Shown one piece after another: positions 7,953 to 16,397 of a stretch of 58,899 nucleotides of DNA. The stretch comes from an uncultured Bacilli bacterium (GTDB lineage: Bacteria; Bacillota_I; Bacilli_A; RF39; UBA660). The stretch lies in contig CAJUHL010000002.1 of assembly GCA_910586425.1 (NCBI GenBank), positions 35,175-94,073 of the forward strand, given 5' to 3'. Every line of letters starts with the position of its first letter. Positions within the stretch are counted from its first letter, which is position 1. Position numbers and translations under genes: made by a program. The notes beneath the pieces are model-generated. The model was not told where the DNA came from and searched no databases. It saw only the letters and a list, made by a program, of their open reading frames with translations.

Positions 7953-7976
7953 AGAGGAGAAGTCCTCTTTTTTTGT
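7953..7976 (+). terminator. First terminator in pilus leader
   Basis: An AAGAGGA/TCCTCTT stem with a short GAAG loop is followed by a T tract; it lies about 25 bases after the predicted promoter. Confidence 0.65.
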
Positions 7977-8049
7977 GTTTTACTGGCATTGCTTGAAAAG
8001 CCCAAAATCAAACATGTAAGTCCAGTAGTATACACTCAGAAACAGATTA

Positions 8050-8082
8050 AAGTGGTGACATTGTTCATCACTTTTTTTTGTT
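8050..8082 (+). terminator. Second terminator in pilus leader
   Basis: AAGTGGTGA pairs with TCATCACTT (one G-U pair) around CATTGT, followed by a run of T. Confidence 0.7.
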
Positions 8083-8107
8083 TCGCAAATAGAAAGGGAG
8101 AGAATAT

Positions 8108-8167
8108 ATGATTATTAGGAAAATCAAACGACGGCGGTTGAAACCGCCAAAAAATAAAGTACAATGA
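8108..8167 (+). CDS. Possible 19-residue basic leader peptide
   Basis: ATG 8108 follows AAAGGGAG at proper distance. The peptide MIIRKIKRRRLKPPKNKVQ is very basic and contains Pro-Pro. A GGCGGTT/AACCGCC hairpin falls inside its codons, and its stop overlaps an ATG at 8164 that is in frame with the adhesin gene. This is the arrangement of a leader peptide controlling a downstream gene by stalling or coupling. Translation is not proven. Confidence 0.4.
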   Translation: MIIRKIKRRRLKPPKNKVQ

Positions 8168-8211
8168 AACTAGAGCGTAATGCTCACTTTTTTATAAAGA
8201 AAGGAGATTTT

Positions 8212-11200
8212 ATGAGAAACTTTAAACGTTTTTCATCGCTATTGTTTACCAGTGCGATGATGTTGGGTTCTATACTTCCAACAGCATCCATCCCGGTTTT
8301 AGCAAATGAAGATGTGCCGCCGGTGGTAAAAGTGAACGTAGTCGGTGAAGGAAATGTATTGGTGACTGATGTGGACGCTGGGAAATCGCAGTTTGCTCTT
8401 GAATCCTCGCCGCTTGAAGATTCTTTCAAGGAAGGAACAAAACTAGAGTTGAAATGTGACGGGCAAAAACAAATCGTATCGGATGTTTCGATTGATGGTG
8501 TGACTCAGGAATATGAGTATGGAAATCAAAAATTGGAACTTGATTATACGACTCCTAGTGAATCATCGGAAATCATTGTAACTTTCAGTGACAAGCAAGC
8601 CGAAGCCAAAGAAGCTGAGTTGCCTGTTGCTGACAAGAAGAATGAGGAAATCGAAAAATTAACGACAATCGAAACAGAAAATCACCCGGAGAAAGAAGCG
8701 GATGAAAAAGAAAGCAATGAAAAAATTCGATTGGTCGTAGAAGGAAATCCTCAGGATCAAGAATCCATCACGTCCCAATACGGAAATCTGTATGTGCTTG
8801 AATATGCTTCTCAACAAGACGCTAATCAAGCGAAAAAGCAACTGGAAAATGCAGGTGCTAAAGTAGATAGTGAATGTTTATTCAGTATGGATGAAGGAGA
8901 AACCACGGCAGATGTAGTAGAAACAGAAAAAGTGGACGAAGCGATTACGAAAGCCAATGAAACATCCGTTAAGGATTATTCAGGGCAAAATGTGATTGCT
9001 TTGATCGACACAGGATCCGATGGTTCTGCGTTGGATGCGATTTCGTTCGTTGATGGTGATGCTTCGGATAACAATGGTCATGCGTCCAGAATGTTGAAAG
9101 CTATCCGTTCGCAGGATAAAGATGCAAAAGTGATTTCTTTGAAAGCATTGGACGACAAAGGAAATGGTACAACAGCTTCTGTCGTATCGGCTTTACAGTA
9201 TGCCATTGATTCTAAAGTAAGCATCATCAACTTATCTTTGAGCAGTCCTGAAAATGAAGATACAACATTGATTACTTCTAAAATTGATGAAGCGATTGCA
9301 CAGGGAATTAAAGTTGTCGTATCGGCAGGAAACAACGGTTCGGATGTTTCTAAGTATGTACCAGCAAATATTGAAAAAGCAATTACTGTTGGTGCGGTTG
9401 ATGAAAAAGGTGTCATTTTGCCAACTTCCAATTATGGAAAATCGGTTGATTGGTTTGTAAATGCTAACGCAACTTCGAGTGCGGCGGCAACCATTACCGG
9501 AATCTTATCGAAAAACGGAGAAATCAAGGAAGATAAAAAGACTGTATTTTCCCCAAAATCTGTTATCAATTCCGACAATAAAGTGGATGAAGACGAAGGA
9601 ACAAACGGTTCAATTTCGGCGGATGACTCTGGTGGAGCCGGTGGCGGTTCTGGTGAAGGTGGCGGTGTCAAAGATGGTGGCGTCAAGTGGGTAATCCATG
9701 ATCATAATGACGATGGATTAGGTTTAGCCGGAACGGAAGGTTCCCCAAATATGGATGCTGTAAAATCTGCTATCAGAAGGATGGGACTCACGATTACCGA
9801 AGAACAGTATCCGGGAACGAATTACGGAACCAATGAAAAAATCCGAACGGCTCTTTCTGATGCAATTGCTCAGTGTCGTGCTAACTACCGTAACATGTAT
9901 GGTAGTGATGCAGGATTTACGCCACGTATCGTTGCAGTTGGTGTCGCATATGCAAAAGGTTCATCAAGTTGGTTCTATAACGGAACAGCAATGAACAATT
10001 ATAACTCTGAGTGGGAATCGGCTTGGAATAGTGCATCGGACAACAGAAACATGCCTTTGTATCACAACAATATGGAATATAAAGTTGACACCAGATTCCA
10101 CAACACCAACACATCTTTGACGGATTTTGCTCTTACGCAATTAGCAAGTGCAAACAATATCCGTATCATCGTCCTGAATGAAAAACAACCTATGCCAGCA
10201 CAAGGCAATTTGCATTTGCGTAAAAAATCAGCAAACACTGCTATTACAAATGGAAATAACTGTTATTCTTTGGAAGGTGCAGAGTATGGACTTTATAGTG
10301 ATGCCCAGTGCACCAAATTAGTACACAAATTCAGTACAGATGCCAAAGGACAGGCTGACAAAGACGGATTTAACGCAGGAACGTATTACTTGAAAGAGTT
10401 GAAAGCTCCGAAAGGCTACGCACTTGATACGAAAGTACATACGATCGTCATTAAAGCGGGTGAAACGACGACCTATGGTAGCAACGGAGAATTGGTTGAT
10501 AAACCTCAGTCTGACCCTGTTGCTATTTTACTCGGAAAGGTTGATAAGCAGACAAACCAGAATAAACCATCTGGAAGTGCCAGCTTGGAAGGTGCAGAAT
10601 TTACGGTAAAATTCTTCGCAGGGGAAAATCCGAATATCAATGGATCACCAACAAGAACTTGGGTGCTAAGAACGAATAAGAATGGATATACGTCGTTAAC
10701 GAACGAATACAAAGTGTCAGGCGATGATTTTTATTACAATGGAAATAGTGATCCTACTTTACCTTTAGGAACTTTAACAATTCAGGAAACCAAAGCTCCA
10801 CAAGGTTATTACATCAATAACGAAGTGTTTGAAAGAAAGATTACATCGTCTGGAATATCTGAATCTGTAACTACCTACAATCAGCCTACAGTACCGGAAC
10901 AAGTCAATGAATTTATCTTGACGAAGGTTCAAATCGGTACAAAAACGCCGATTAAAGGAACAGTTTTCACACACACGTTCCCTAATGGAAAAACCGAAGA
11001 GGTAAGATCGAATGACAGCGGTCAAATCAAGTTTACGGGTCTTGCGACAGGACAGCATAAATTGAAAGAAAAATCAGTTATGCCGGGCTACGAAGTGAAT
11101 CCGAACGAATTTGTATTTACCGTCGATCAAAACGGTATCAAATCCGCAACAAATCTGAACGGGAAAAACATGACTTTCAATGCGGGTAACACAAGTGGAA

Positions 11201-11736
11201 CCGCCGCTACTTTGGAAGTAGTTGACACGGTTTCACCATATGATGCGAAACTTATCAAGATCAATGAACATGATAAGAAATTGTCGGGGGCAGAGTTTAC
11301 GCTTTATTCCGATAAAGCATGTACGAAAGTGGTTGACAAATTGACGACCAATGAGTCGGGCATCTTACAGTTTAAAGACTTGAAAGATCGTACAACGTAT
11401 TATTTCAAGGAAACAAAAGCACCACAAGGTTATCGCATCCCAGTGGATAAAGACGGAAACGTTCATGTTTACGAACTTCGTGCCGAAGCAATCCCAGCGA
11501 AAAAGCAATTTGATTTCTATGTAGATGGCAAGAAATATACGACTGCCAACACATCAGGAAGTGTGCACTTGGAAGGTCAAGACGGTGAGAGAGTTGTTTC
11601 GATTACTGTCGTGAACTATACAACTGGACAACTGCCAGAAACCGGAAGCAACGGAACGATTGCTCTTATTGGCGTTGGTGTAACTGCAATGGTTTTGTGG
11701 TTTGTTTTAGGAAAGAAGAAAAAGAATCAAAAATAG
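8212..11736 (+). CDS. Sortase-anchored adhesin with subtilase domain and SpaA/Cna-B repeats
   Basis: This 1174-residue surface protein starts with a signal peptide (about residues 1-32, ending VLA). Residues about 250-440 form an S8 subtilisin-like domain with D266 (LIDTGSDG), H290 (NNGHAS) and S422 in ATSSAAATITG, so the catalytic triad seems intact. A glycine-rich linker and an unassigned domain (about 500-660) follow. Then come at least four SpaA/Cna-B repeats with the KAPQGY-type motif, which usually form isopeptide bonds. LPETG at 1141-1145, a membrane helix and a Lys tail end the protein. It is probably the pilus tip adhesin. ATG 8212 after AAGGAG is preferred over ATG 8164. Confidence 0.85.
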   Translation: MRNFKRFSSLLFTSAMMLGSILPTASIPVLANEDVPPVVKVNVVGEGNVLVTDVDAGKSQFALESSPLEDSFKEGTKLELKCDGQKQIVSDVSIDGVTQEYEYGNQKLELDYTTPSESSEIIVTFSDKQAEAKEAELPVADKKNEEIEKLTTIETENHPEKEADEKESNEKIRLVVEGNPQDQESITSQYGNLYVLEYASQQDANQAKKQLENAGAKVDSECLFSMDEGETTADVVETEKVDEAITKANETSVKDYSGQNVIALIDTGSDGSALDAISFVDGDASDNNGHASRMLKAIRSQDKDAKVISLKALDDKGNGTTASVVSALQYAIDSKVSIINLSLSSPENEDTTLITSKIDEAIAQGIKVVVSAGNNGSDVSKYVPANIEKAITVGAVDEKGVILPTSNYGKSVDWFVNANATSSAAATITGILSKNGEIKEDKKTVFSPKSVINSDNKVDEDEGTNGSISADDSGGAGGGSGEGGGVKDGGVKWVIHDHNDDGLGLAGTEGSPNMDAVKSAIRRMGLTITEEQYPGTNYGTNEKIRTALSDAIAQCRANYRNMYGSDAGFTPRIVAVGVAYAKGSSSWFYNGTAMNNYNSEWESAWNSASDNRNMPLYHNNMEYKVDTRFHNTNTSLTDFALTQLASANNIRIIVLNEKQPMPAQGNLHLRKKSANTAITNGNNCYSLEGAEYGLYSDAQCTKLVHKFSTDAKGQADKDGFNAGTYYLKELKAPKGYALDTKVHTIVIKAGETTTYGSNGELVDKPQSDPVAILLGKVDKQTNQNKPSGSASLEGAEFTVKFFAGENPNINGSPTRTWVLRTNKNGYTSLTNEYKVSGDDFYYNGNSDPTLPLGTLTIQETKAPQGYYINNEVFERKITSSGISESVTTYNQPTVPEQVNEFILTKVQIGTKTPIKGTVFTHTFPNGKTEEVRSNDSGQIKFTGLATGQHKLKEKSVMPGYEVNPNEFVFTVDQNGIKSATNLNGKNMTFNAGNTSGTAATLEVVDTVSPYDAKLIKINEHDKKLSGAEFTLYSDKACTKVVDKLTTNESGILQFKDLKDRTTYYFKETKAPQGYRIPVDKDGNVHVYELRAEAIPAKKQFDFYVDGKKYTTANTSGSVHLEGQDGERVVSITVVNYTTGQLPETGSNGTIALIGVGVTAMVLWFVLGKKKKNQK

Positions 11737-11750
11737 AAAGGAAATGAAAG

Positions 11751-13592
11751 ATGAGGAATAAAAACATTTTTAAGCTCTTTGCTGTGTCTTCATTGGCACT
11801 TGCTTCAGTGATTGGTGGAATGGTACCGCAATTTTCGCCACTCGTAACTACAGCATACGCTGCCGAACTTAACGCAACTTCCAATACACCAAACGGAAAT
11901 GCAAACTTAGGTGGCGGTAATGCTTCCATTACGATTAACGCTAATCAAGGTCAGTCAATGTTTGGCAAAAAATTCGAGGTGTACAAACTCTTTAACGCCG
12001 AGAATGCGAAGGACGGCGAGTCAATCAACTATACGTGGAACACTCGTTACAAATCTGCATTGCAAAAGGTTGTTGGTGCAAAATTAAATAAAGCACCGGC
12101 ATCCGTAACAGAGTATGATGTAATTGATTACATTCAAACTCTGAATAACCATAAAGTAGAAGGAGCGACAGCGAATCAAGAGCTGGAAGGTCGTTATTCG
12201 GCTTTCCGCTACTTTGTCGAAGAACTTCGGGATGAAATTGTCAACCAGAAGTTAGGCGGATCACTCGTCACGGTCACACAGACGAACGCACAAGGTGGAA
12301 TTACCATTGGCGGTTTGGATTATGGCTACTACATTGTCGATGAAGTCAATGTGCCAAATAACAATGGACATAGTGCCGCATCACTTTGCATGGTAAACAC
12401 AGCAAATCCAACCGCAACGGTAAACATCAAGTCGGATTATCCGCAGGTCACAAAAAAGATTGATGAAGATGATAACGAGATTGGATGGAACGACATCGCC
12501 GATTTTGAAATCGGTCAAACCGCGCCATATAAGTACAATACGACGGTTCCGAATATGAACGGATACCACACGTATTATTTGGCATTCCACGACAAAATGA
12601 GTGAAGCGTTGACTTTCAATCAAGAATCCGTACAAATTAAGATTACGGGCTTGAACAAGACATATACGCTTCAAAATACGGAATTTGTTATCCAAAAAAA
12701 TGTCAATGGAAATACGTTCCAAGTGTCGATTCCTAACTTGAAAGCAATTGTTGACCGTGAGTTCCCGGAAGGTCTTGATAACGACAATCAAAATCAATAC
12801 GGTCAAGCAATCGAATTGAATTACACAGCGACGCTCAATGATAAAGCAGCTTCCCAAACTGGACGTCCCGGTTTTGAAAATACGGTACGTGTCGAGTTCT
12901 CGAATAACCCAGATTCGGATGGAACAGGCGATACCGGATTTACACCATGGGATACAGTGGTGTGCTTTACATACAAAATTGATGGTTTGAAAATCAATAA
13001 CCACGATAAGACTTTAGAAGGCGCTAAATTCCGCTTGTATTCGGACAAAGACTGCAAAAACGAAGTCTATGTAAAAGAGTCCCAAGACGGCTATATTGTG
13101 ATTAACCGTGACTCCCTAGGCGGTGACGATCACACAGGTGGTTCGGTTCCCGGTGATGCTGTCGAAATGGTATCGAATGCCGATGGTATCTTTAAAATTT
13201 TCGGACTCGATCAAGGCACATATTGGCTCAAAGAAACTGATTCCCCAGACGGCTATCGTGAGCTGTTGGATCCAATTGAAATTACAATTACACCAACGTT
13301 CACAACGGATCGTGACAACTACGTCGCAGGCGCAGGAGCAACCGATCAAACTCTCAAAACTTTAACGGCAACCGCACACATGAAAGAATTTTTGAATGGA
13401 GCATTCAACGAAGGCACGTCCAACTTGAAAACAGATGTTGAAACTGGAACAGTCAACATTACAGTGGTAAACCAAGTTGGAACGAAACTTCCAGTTACCG
13501 GATCTTCCGCAACTGTGATTATGCTCGGTGCAGGTGTTGTATTAGCCAGCATTGCAATTGCAAAAAACAAAAGAAAGGATTCTGCTGAATAA
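11751..13592 (+). CDS. Major (backbone) pilin, LPXTG type
   Basis: The 613-residue product has a signal peptide (ending near AYAA, residue 38) and then a SpaH/EbpB-type fimbrial N-terminal domain. SDYPQVTKK at about residue 226 carries the likely pilin lysine for sortase cross-linking. A Cna-B domain with the KETDSPDGY motif follows. LPVTG starts at residue 580, followed by a membrane helix and charged tail. It would be polymerised by the class C sortase encoded next. The gene is 14 bases behind the adhesin, with GAAAGGA before the start. Confidence 0.88.
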   Translation: MRNKNIFKLFAVSSLALASVIGGMVPQFSPLVTTAYAAELNATSNTPNGNANLGGGNASITINANQGQSMFGKKFEVYKLFNAENAKDGESINYTWNTRYKSALQKVVGAKLNKAPASVTEYDVIDYIQTLNNHKVEGATANQELEGRYSAFRYFVEELRDEIVNQKLGGSLVTVTQTNAQGGITIGGLDYGYYIVDEVNVPNNNGHSAASLCMVNTANPTATVNIKSDYPQVTKKIDEDDNEIGWNDIADFEIGQTAPYKYNTTVPNMNGYHTYYLAFHDKMSEALTFNQESVQIKITGLNKTYTLQNTEFVIQKNVNGNTFQVSIPNLKAIVDREFPEGLDNDNQNQYGQAIELNYTATLNDKAASQTGRPGFENTVRVEFSNNPDSDGTGDTGFTPWDTVVCFTYKIDGLKINNHDKTLEGAKFRLYSDKDCKNEVYVKESQDGYIVINRDSLGGDDHTGGSVPGDAVEMVSNADGIFKIFGLDQGTYWLKETDSPDGYRELLDPIEITITPTFTTDRDNYVAGAGATDQTLKTLTATAHMKEFLNGAFNEGTSNLKTDVETGTVNITVVNQVGTKLPVTGSSATVIMLGAGVVLASIAIAKNKRKDSAE

Positions 13593-13610
13593 TAAAACGG
13601 CAGATTCTAA

Positions 13611-14465
13611 ATGAAGAATAAGACAAGAAAAATATTTCTGCGAATATTGTTTGTTGTAGGGATCTTCTGTTGTGCCTATCCATTAGGTGCAAGTATCTAC
13701 GAAGGGTACATTCAGAGAAACGTCATTTCTACATATTCATCGGAAGTCGATCATTCAGATGAAGCCAAACGACAAGAAATCCTCAAGGATGCCAGAGCAT
13801 ATAACGACAAGCTCTGGCAATCCCAAGGGGGATTGGTCGGGGATGTCGATATAGAATTTTATAGCGATGCAAACTATAAAAAACAATTGAAATTCGGCAA
13901 TTCTGATGTGATGGCACAAATCGAAATACCAAAAATCAATGTGGATCTTCCTATCTATCATGGAACAGATGAAGAAACATTGAAAATTGGTGTAGGTCAT
14001 TTGCAAAATTCCAGTTTGCCGGTTGGTGGAGAAAACACAAGGTCGATTTTAACCGGGCATAGAGGTTTGCCGAACAGCAAACTCTTCACAAGGTTAGATG
14101 AACTGAACAAAGGAGATTTGTTCTACATAACAACCGCAGGAGAAAAACTAGCATACAAAATCAATGATATAACTGTGATCGAACCGACGGATGTGGGAAT
14201 GCTGGACACCGTGCCGGGAAAAGATCAAGTATCTCTTGTTACATGCACACCTTATGGACTTAACACCCATAGATTGGTCGTAACAGGCGAAAGAGTACCA
14301 TACAACGAACTTGAACGTGATAGTATAACAAGCGGTGGAATGTCACTACGTGAAATCATCTTCGCATTGTTACCGTTTATTTTCTTGGCTTTAGGACTCG
14401 GACACTATGTCACAGATTTTGTGAAAAAACACAAAAGAAAGGAGAAAGGTGATGCTGGTGAATAA
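13611..14465 (+). CDS. srtC: Class C (pilus) sortase
   Basis: The 284-residue membrane-bound transpeptidase links pilin subunits through LPXTG motifs. There is an N-terminal membrane helix (about 8-28) and a C-terminal one (about 246-268), as is usual for class C. Catalytic residues are H150 (TGHRG), C212 (TCTPYG) and R221 (HRLVV). The lid region before the catalytic core lacks an obvious DPF/DPW anchor. It sits between backbone and basal pilin genes and overlaps the latter by 14 bases. Confidence 0.92.
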   Translation: MKNKTRKIFLRILFVVGIFCCAYPLGASIYEGYIQRNVISTYSSEVDHSDEAKRQEILKDARAYNDKLWQSQGGLVGDVDIEFYSDANYKKQLKFGNSDVMAQIEIPKINVDLPIYHGTDEETLKIGVGHLQNSSLPVGGENTRSILTGHRGLPNSKLFTRLDELNKGDLFYITTAGEKLAYKINDITVIEPTDVGMLDTVPGKDQVSLVTCTPYGLNTHRLVVTGERVPYNELERDSITSGGMSLREIIFALLPFIFLALGLGHYVTDFVKKHKRKEKGDAGE

Positions 14466-15483
14466 ACTAAAAACCTTATTATTGACCGCAGGAATCGCTT
14501 TGACAATTCCCGCATTCTGCACGAATCCGGTTCTAGCAGAAGAATATAAAAGCGATGACGGCGAACGAACTGCCGATGTAACACTTGTTCCTGAAAAGGA
14601 TCTGACCGTCGTTCCCGAAGACGGACTCGGTAGTATTACGATCCAATTGGAAGATTCAGCGGATAAACGCTCCAAAGAACACGTTCAATTTGGCGTTGTT
14701 CAGGTAGCTAAAATTGAAAAGGGAGAATATATTCTCAACGAACCTTTTACAAATACAGGGCTTGACTTGAACGAAATCAAAAATGCGAACGAAATGGAGC
14801 TGTACGCCCGTGAGTTGTCCAAAGAAATCGAAGAAAACTCAGAAGACGTAACCGTACTTGAAACGAATGCCGAAGGAAAAGTTATTTATAACGATGTTCC
14901 GGTTGGCGTATATTTGTTTTACGTAATCGACGTTGCGGAATATGAGTTCATTACACCGTTTTTGATTGCTATTCCTACATGGGATGACATTGACGAATTG
15001 ATGCTCTATGACATTGATGTATTCCCAAAACACAATCAGCTTCCGAAAATCGAAGTGAATAAAGTCGATGAAGCGACCGGAAAGAACATCACGAATAGTC
15101 AATTTGAATTTACATCATATGAAGACAAAGACTGTAAGAAAAAAATTGATACGGTGCAAGGCAATACCGAAACAGGAACAGCGGTATTTATGGTGGATTA
15201 TGGTGTAACTTATATCAAAGAAACCAAAGCACCACAAGGTTATATTCTTAGCCCGGAAGTCGTTAAAATCGAAGTAAATGACGAAGGTATTTTTGTGAAT
15301 GATAAGAAAGCAGAATCAGACGATGAACTGCTTTATTCGATCGTTTATCAAAACTCGTTGTTGCCATTCAACAACGTTCATACCGGTGTGAATACAAACC
15401 TCGGTCTTTACGTTGGTCTTGCTTGTGTTGCAGGTGTGAGCATCATTCTCATTTGTAAAATGAGAAAATCGAAAAAAGATTAG
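14452..15483 (+). CDS. Minor/basal pilin with atypical sorting signal
   Basis: This 343-residue protein has a signal peptide (cleavage near VLA, about residue 27), an N-terminal pilin-like domain, and one Cna-B domain with IKETKAPQGY. It ends in a membrane helix and Lys tail, but where LPXTG is expected the sequence reads NVHTGVNTN. It would be the base subunit that fixes the pilus to the wall, perhaps through the class B sortase at 43954 or another host enzyme (inference). ATG 14452 lies 7 bases after GGAG; the overlapping GTG at 14449 is less likely. Confidence 0.8.
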   Translation: MLVNKLKTLLLTAGIALTIPAFCTNPVLAEEYKSDDGERTADVTLVPEKDLTVVPEDGLGSITIQLEDSADKRSKEHVQFGVVQVAKIEKGEYILNEPFTNTGLDLNEIKNANEMELYARELSKEIEENSEDVTVLETNAEGKVIYNDVPVGVYLFYVIDVAEYEFITPFLIAIPTWDDIDELMLYDIDVFPKHNQLPKIEVNKVDEATGKNITNSQFEFTSYEDKDCKKKIDTVQGNTETGTAVFMVDYGVTYIKETKAPQGYILSPEVVKIEVNDEGIFVNDKKAESDDELLYSIVYQNSLLPFNNVHTGVNTNLGLYVGLACVAGVSIILICKMRKSKKD

Positions 15484-15490
15484 TATGATT

Positions 15491-15514
15491 GAGAGGAGTA
15501 ATCCTCTCTTTCTT
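15491..15514 (+). terminator. Terminator after the pilus operon
   Basis: GAGAGGA and TCCTCTC pair around a GUAA tetraloop (15491-15508), followed by TTTCTT. Confidence 0.7.
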
Positions 15515-15554
15515 GTTTGGGAGATAGAGTTACGGCTATCTTTCAAACAAGAAA
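15509..15554 (+). promoter_or_regulatory. Long 19-bp hairpin upstream of a membrane protein gene
   Basis: TTTCTTGTTTG (15509-15519) pairs with CAAACAAGAAA (15544-15554); two G-U pairs and AGATAG/CTATCT continue the stem to an 8-base loop, 19 pairs in all. It shares its first bases with the T tract of the preceding terminator, and a GGGAGGGATG site follows. It could be an mRNA-stabilising leader or a regulatory switch. Confidence 0.55.
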
Positions 15555-15586
15555 TAACTGACATGAAGGGAGGGATGTAAAAACGT

Positions 15587-16129
15587 ATGAAAGATATTTT
15601 TGTAAGCAGGAATGCTCTATTTCATTTTAAAGCATATTCTGTGTGGCTCATGGTGCTATGGAGTATCACGTTGATCGTTTATACATCGCAAAAGTATCTG
15701 GGAGCAGATAGTAAAGCATTAACGCCAGTTATGGTAATCATTTTAATATTGACTTTTCATTACGGCTCAATAATGTTTAAAAATAGGTACCCACTCGCTT
15801 TAGCTGCTTTTTTCAATTTTTCCTTTTTGTTTAATGGTCTTAGTTTTTGGGGCTATTTGATAGGGGATCCATTCTTATTGATTCTTAGAAATGCATTCAA
15901 ATGGGCATCCACAATAACGTTGATAGGAATGTTTATTGTGGCACTTTTTGTTTTGCCGGGAAAGCTAAGCAAAAAAGAAAGGGGATATGAAGAAAAGGTG
16001 GGTGCTATTGTTCAGGATAGAATAGAAAATGATTCATCAAAAAAGTTTGGTAAAAAGCATCCCATATTATCCTTTGTAGTAGAAGCTATTCTTGAAATTC
16101 TTGAAGGCATATTTTTTTGGTGGATATAG
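15587..16129 (+). CDS. Hypothetical polytopic membrane protein
   Basis: The 180-residue protein has about four membrane helices (near residues 15-32, 44-60, 65-95 and 103-124), a charged central loop, and a hydrophobic C-terminal end (about 158-180). No family is recognised. The start at 15587 is preceded by GAAGGGAGGG at a long distance and by the 19-bp hairpin. It lies between the pilus operon and the primase region, and a small membrane protein gene follows directly. Confidence 0.6.
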   Translation: MKDIFVSRNALFHFKAYSVWLMVLWSITLIVYTSQKYLGADSKALTPVMVIILILTFHYGSIMFKNRYPLALAAFFNFSFLFNGLSFWGYLIGDPFLLILRNAFKWASTITLIGMFIVALFVLPGKLSKKERGYEEKVGAIVQDRIENDSSKKFGKKHPILSFVVEAILEILEGIFFWWI

Positions 16130-16144
16130 AAGGAGTCGAAGAAT

Positions 16145-16321
16145 ATGAAGTTAGAAGATATTGACGCTATCGGCTTGTTTGTGCATGTGCTTTGTGGAAC
16201 TATACTTTTTGTTACCATAGGAGAGTTGGTTTTACCAGTTTCTTTACCAACTCCGTTATTAGCTTTTTTAGGATCGTCACTTGGCGGTTTTGTATATTGC
16301 ATTATATGTGCAGGACTGTAA
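16145..16321 (+). CDS. Small membrane protein, 58 residues
   Basis: MKLEDIDAIG is followed by a long hydrophobic part with two probable helices (LFVHVLCGTILFVTIG and LLAFLGSSLGGFVYCII). AGAAGGAG lies well placed before ATG 16145, and the gene is 15 bases behind the previous membrane protein gene. It is followed by a palindromic terminator at 16361-16373. Function unknown. Confidence 0.6.
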   Translation: MKLEDIDAIGLFVHVLCGTILFVTIGELVLPVSLPTPLLAFLGSSLGGFVYCIICAGL

Positions 16322-16360
16322 AAACAAATGGGGGATTAAGATTTTAAATTTTATGAATGA

Positions 16361-16373
16361 GGAACTCAGTTCC
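16361..16373. repeat. Palindrome copy 4 (terminator)
   Basis: GGAACTCAGTTCC followed by seven T, after the small membrane protein gene ending 16321 and 24 bases before the next start codon. Confidence 0.8.
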
Positions 16374-16397
16374 TTTTTTTAAAAAGGAGTTATTGTT

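Larger units (their letters stand above)
7835..8107 (+). promoter_or_regulatory. Pilus operon leader with promoter and two tandem terminators
   Basis: No gene is seen here. TTGACT (7901-7906) and TAAAAT (7923-7928) are 16 bp apart inside a block (AAAACATGCTAAAATGGTATCATG) nearly repeated at 2644. A first terminator, about 7955-7976, has an AGAGGA/TCCTCT stem with a T run. Then a region could be closed by ACTGG (7982-7986) and CCAGT (8022-8026). A second terminator at about 8051-8080 has stem GTGGTGA/TCATCAC followed by eight T. Both terminators precede the pilus genes, so read-through must be controlled. Confidence 0.6.

Noticed and set aside
7955..8082. Known riboswitch class in the pilus leader
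   Set aside because: Two terminators and a closing helix are seen, but no aptamer consensus I can recognise.
12381..13004. 207-codon minus-strand frame opposite the backbone pilin
   Set aside because: Composition is that of antisense to a pilin; the + strand gene is certain.
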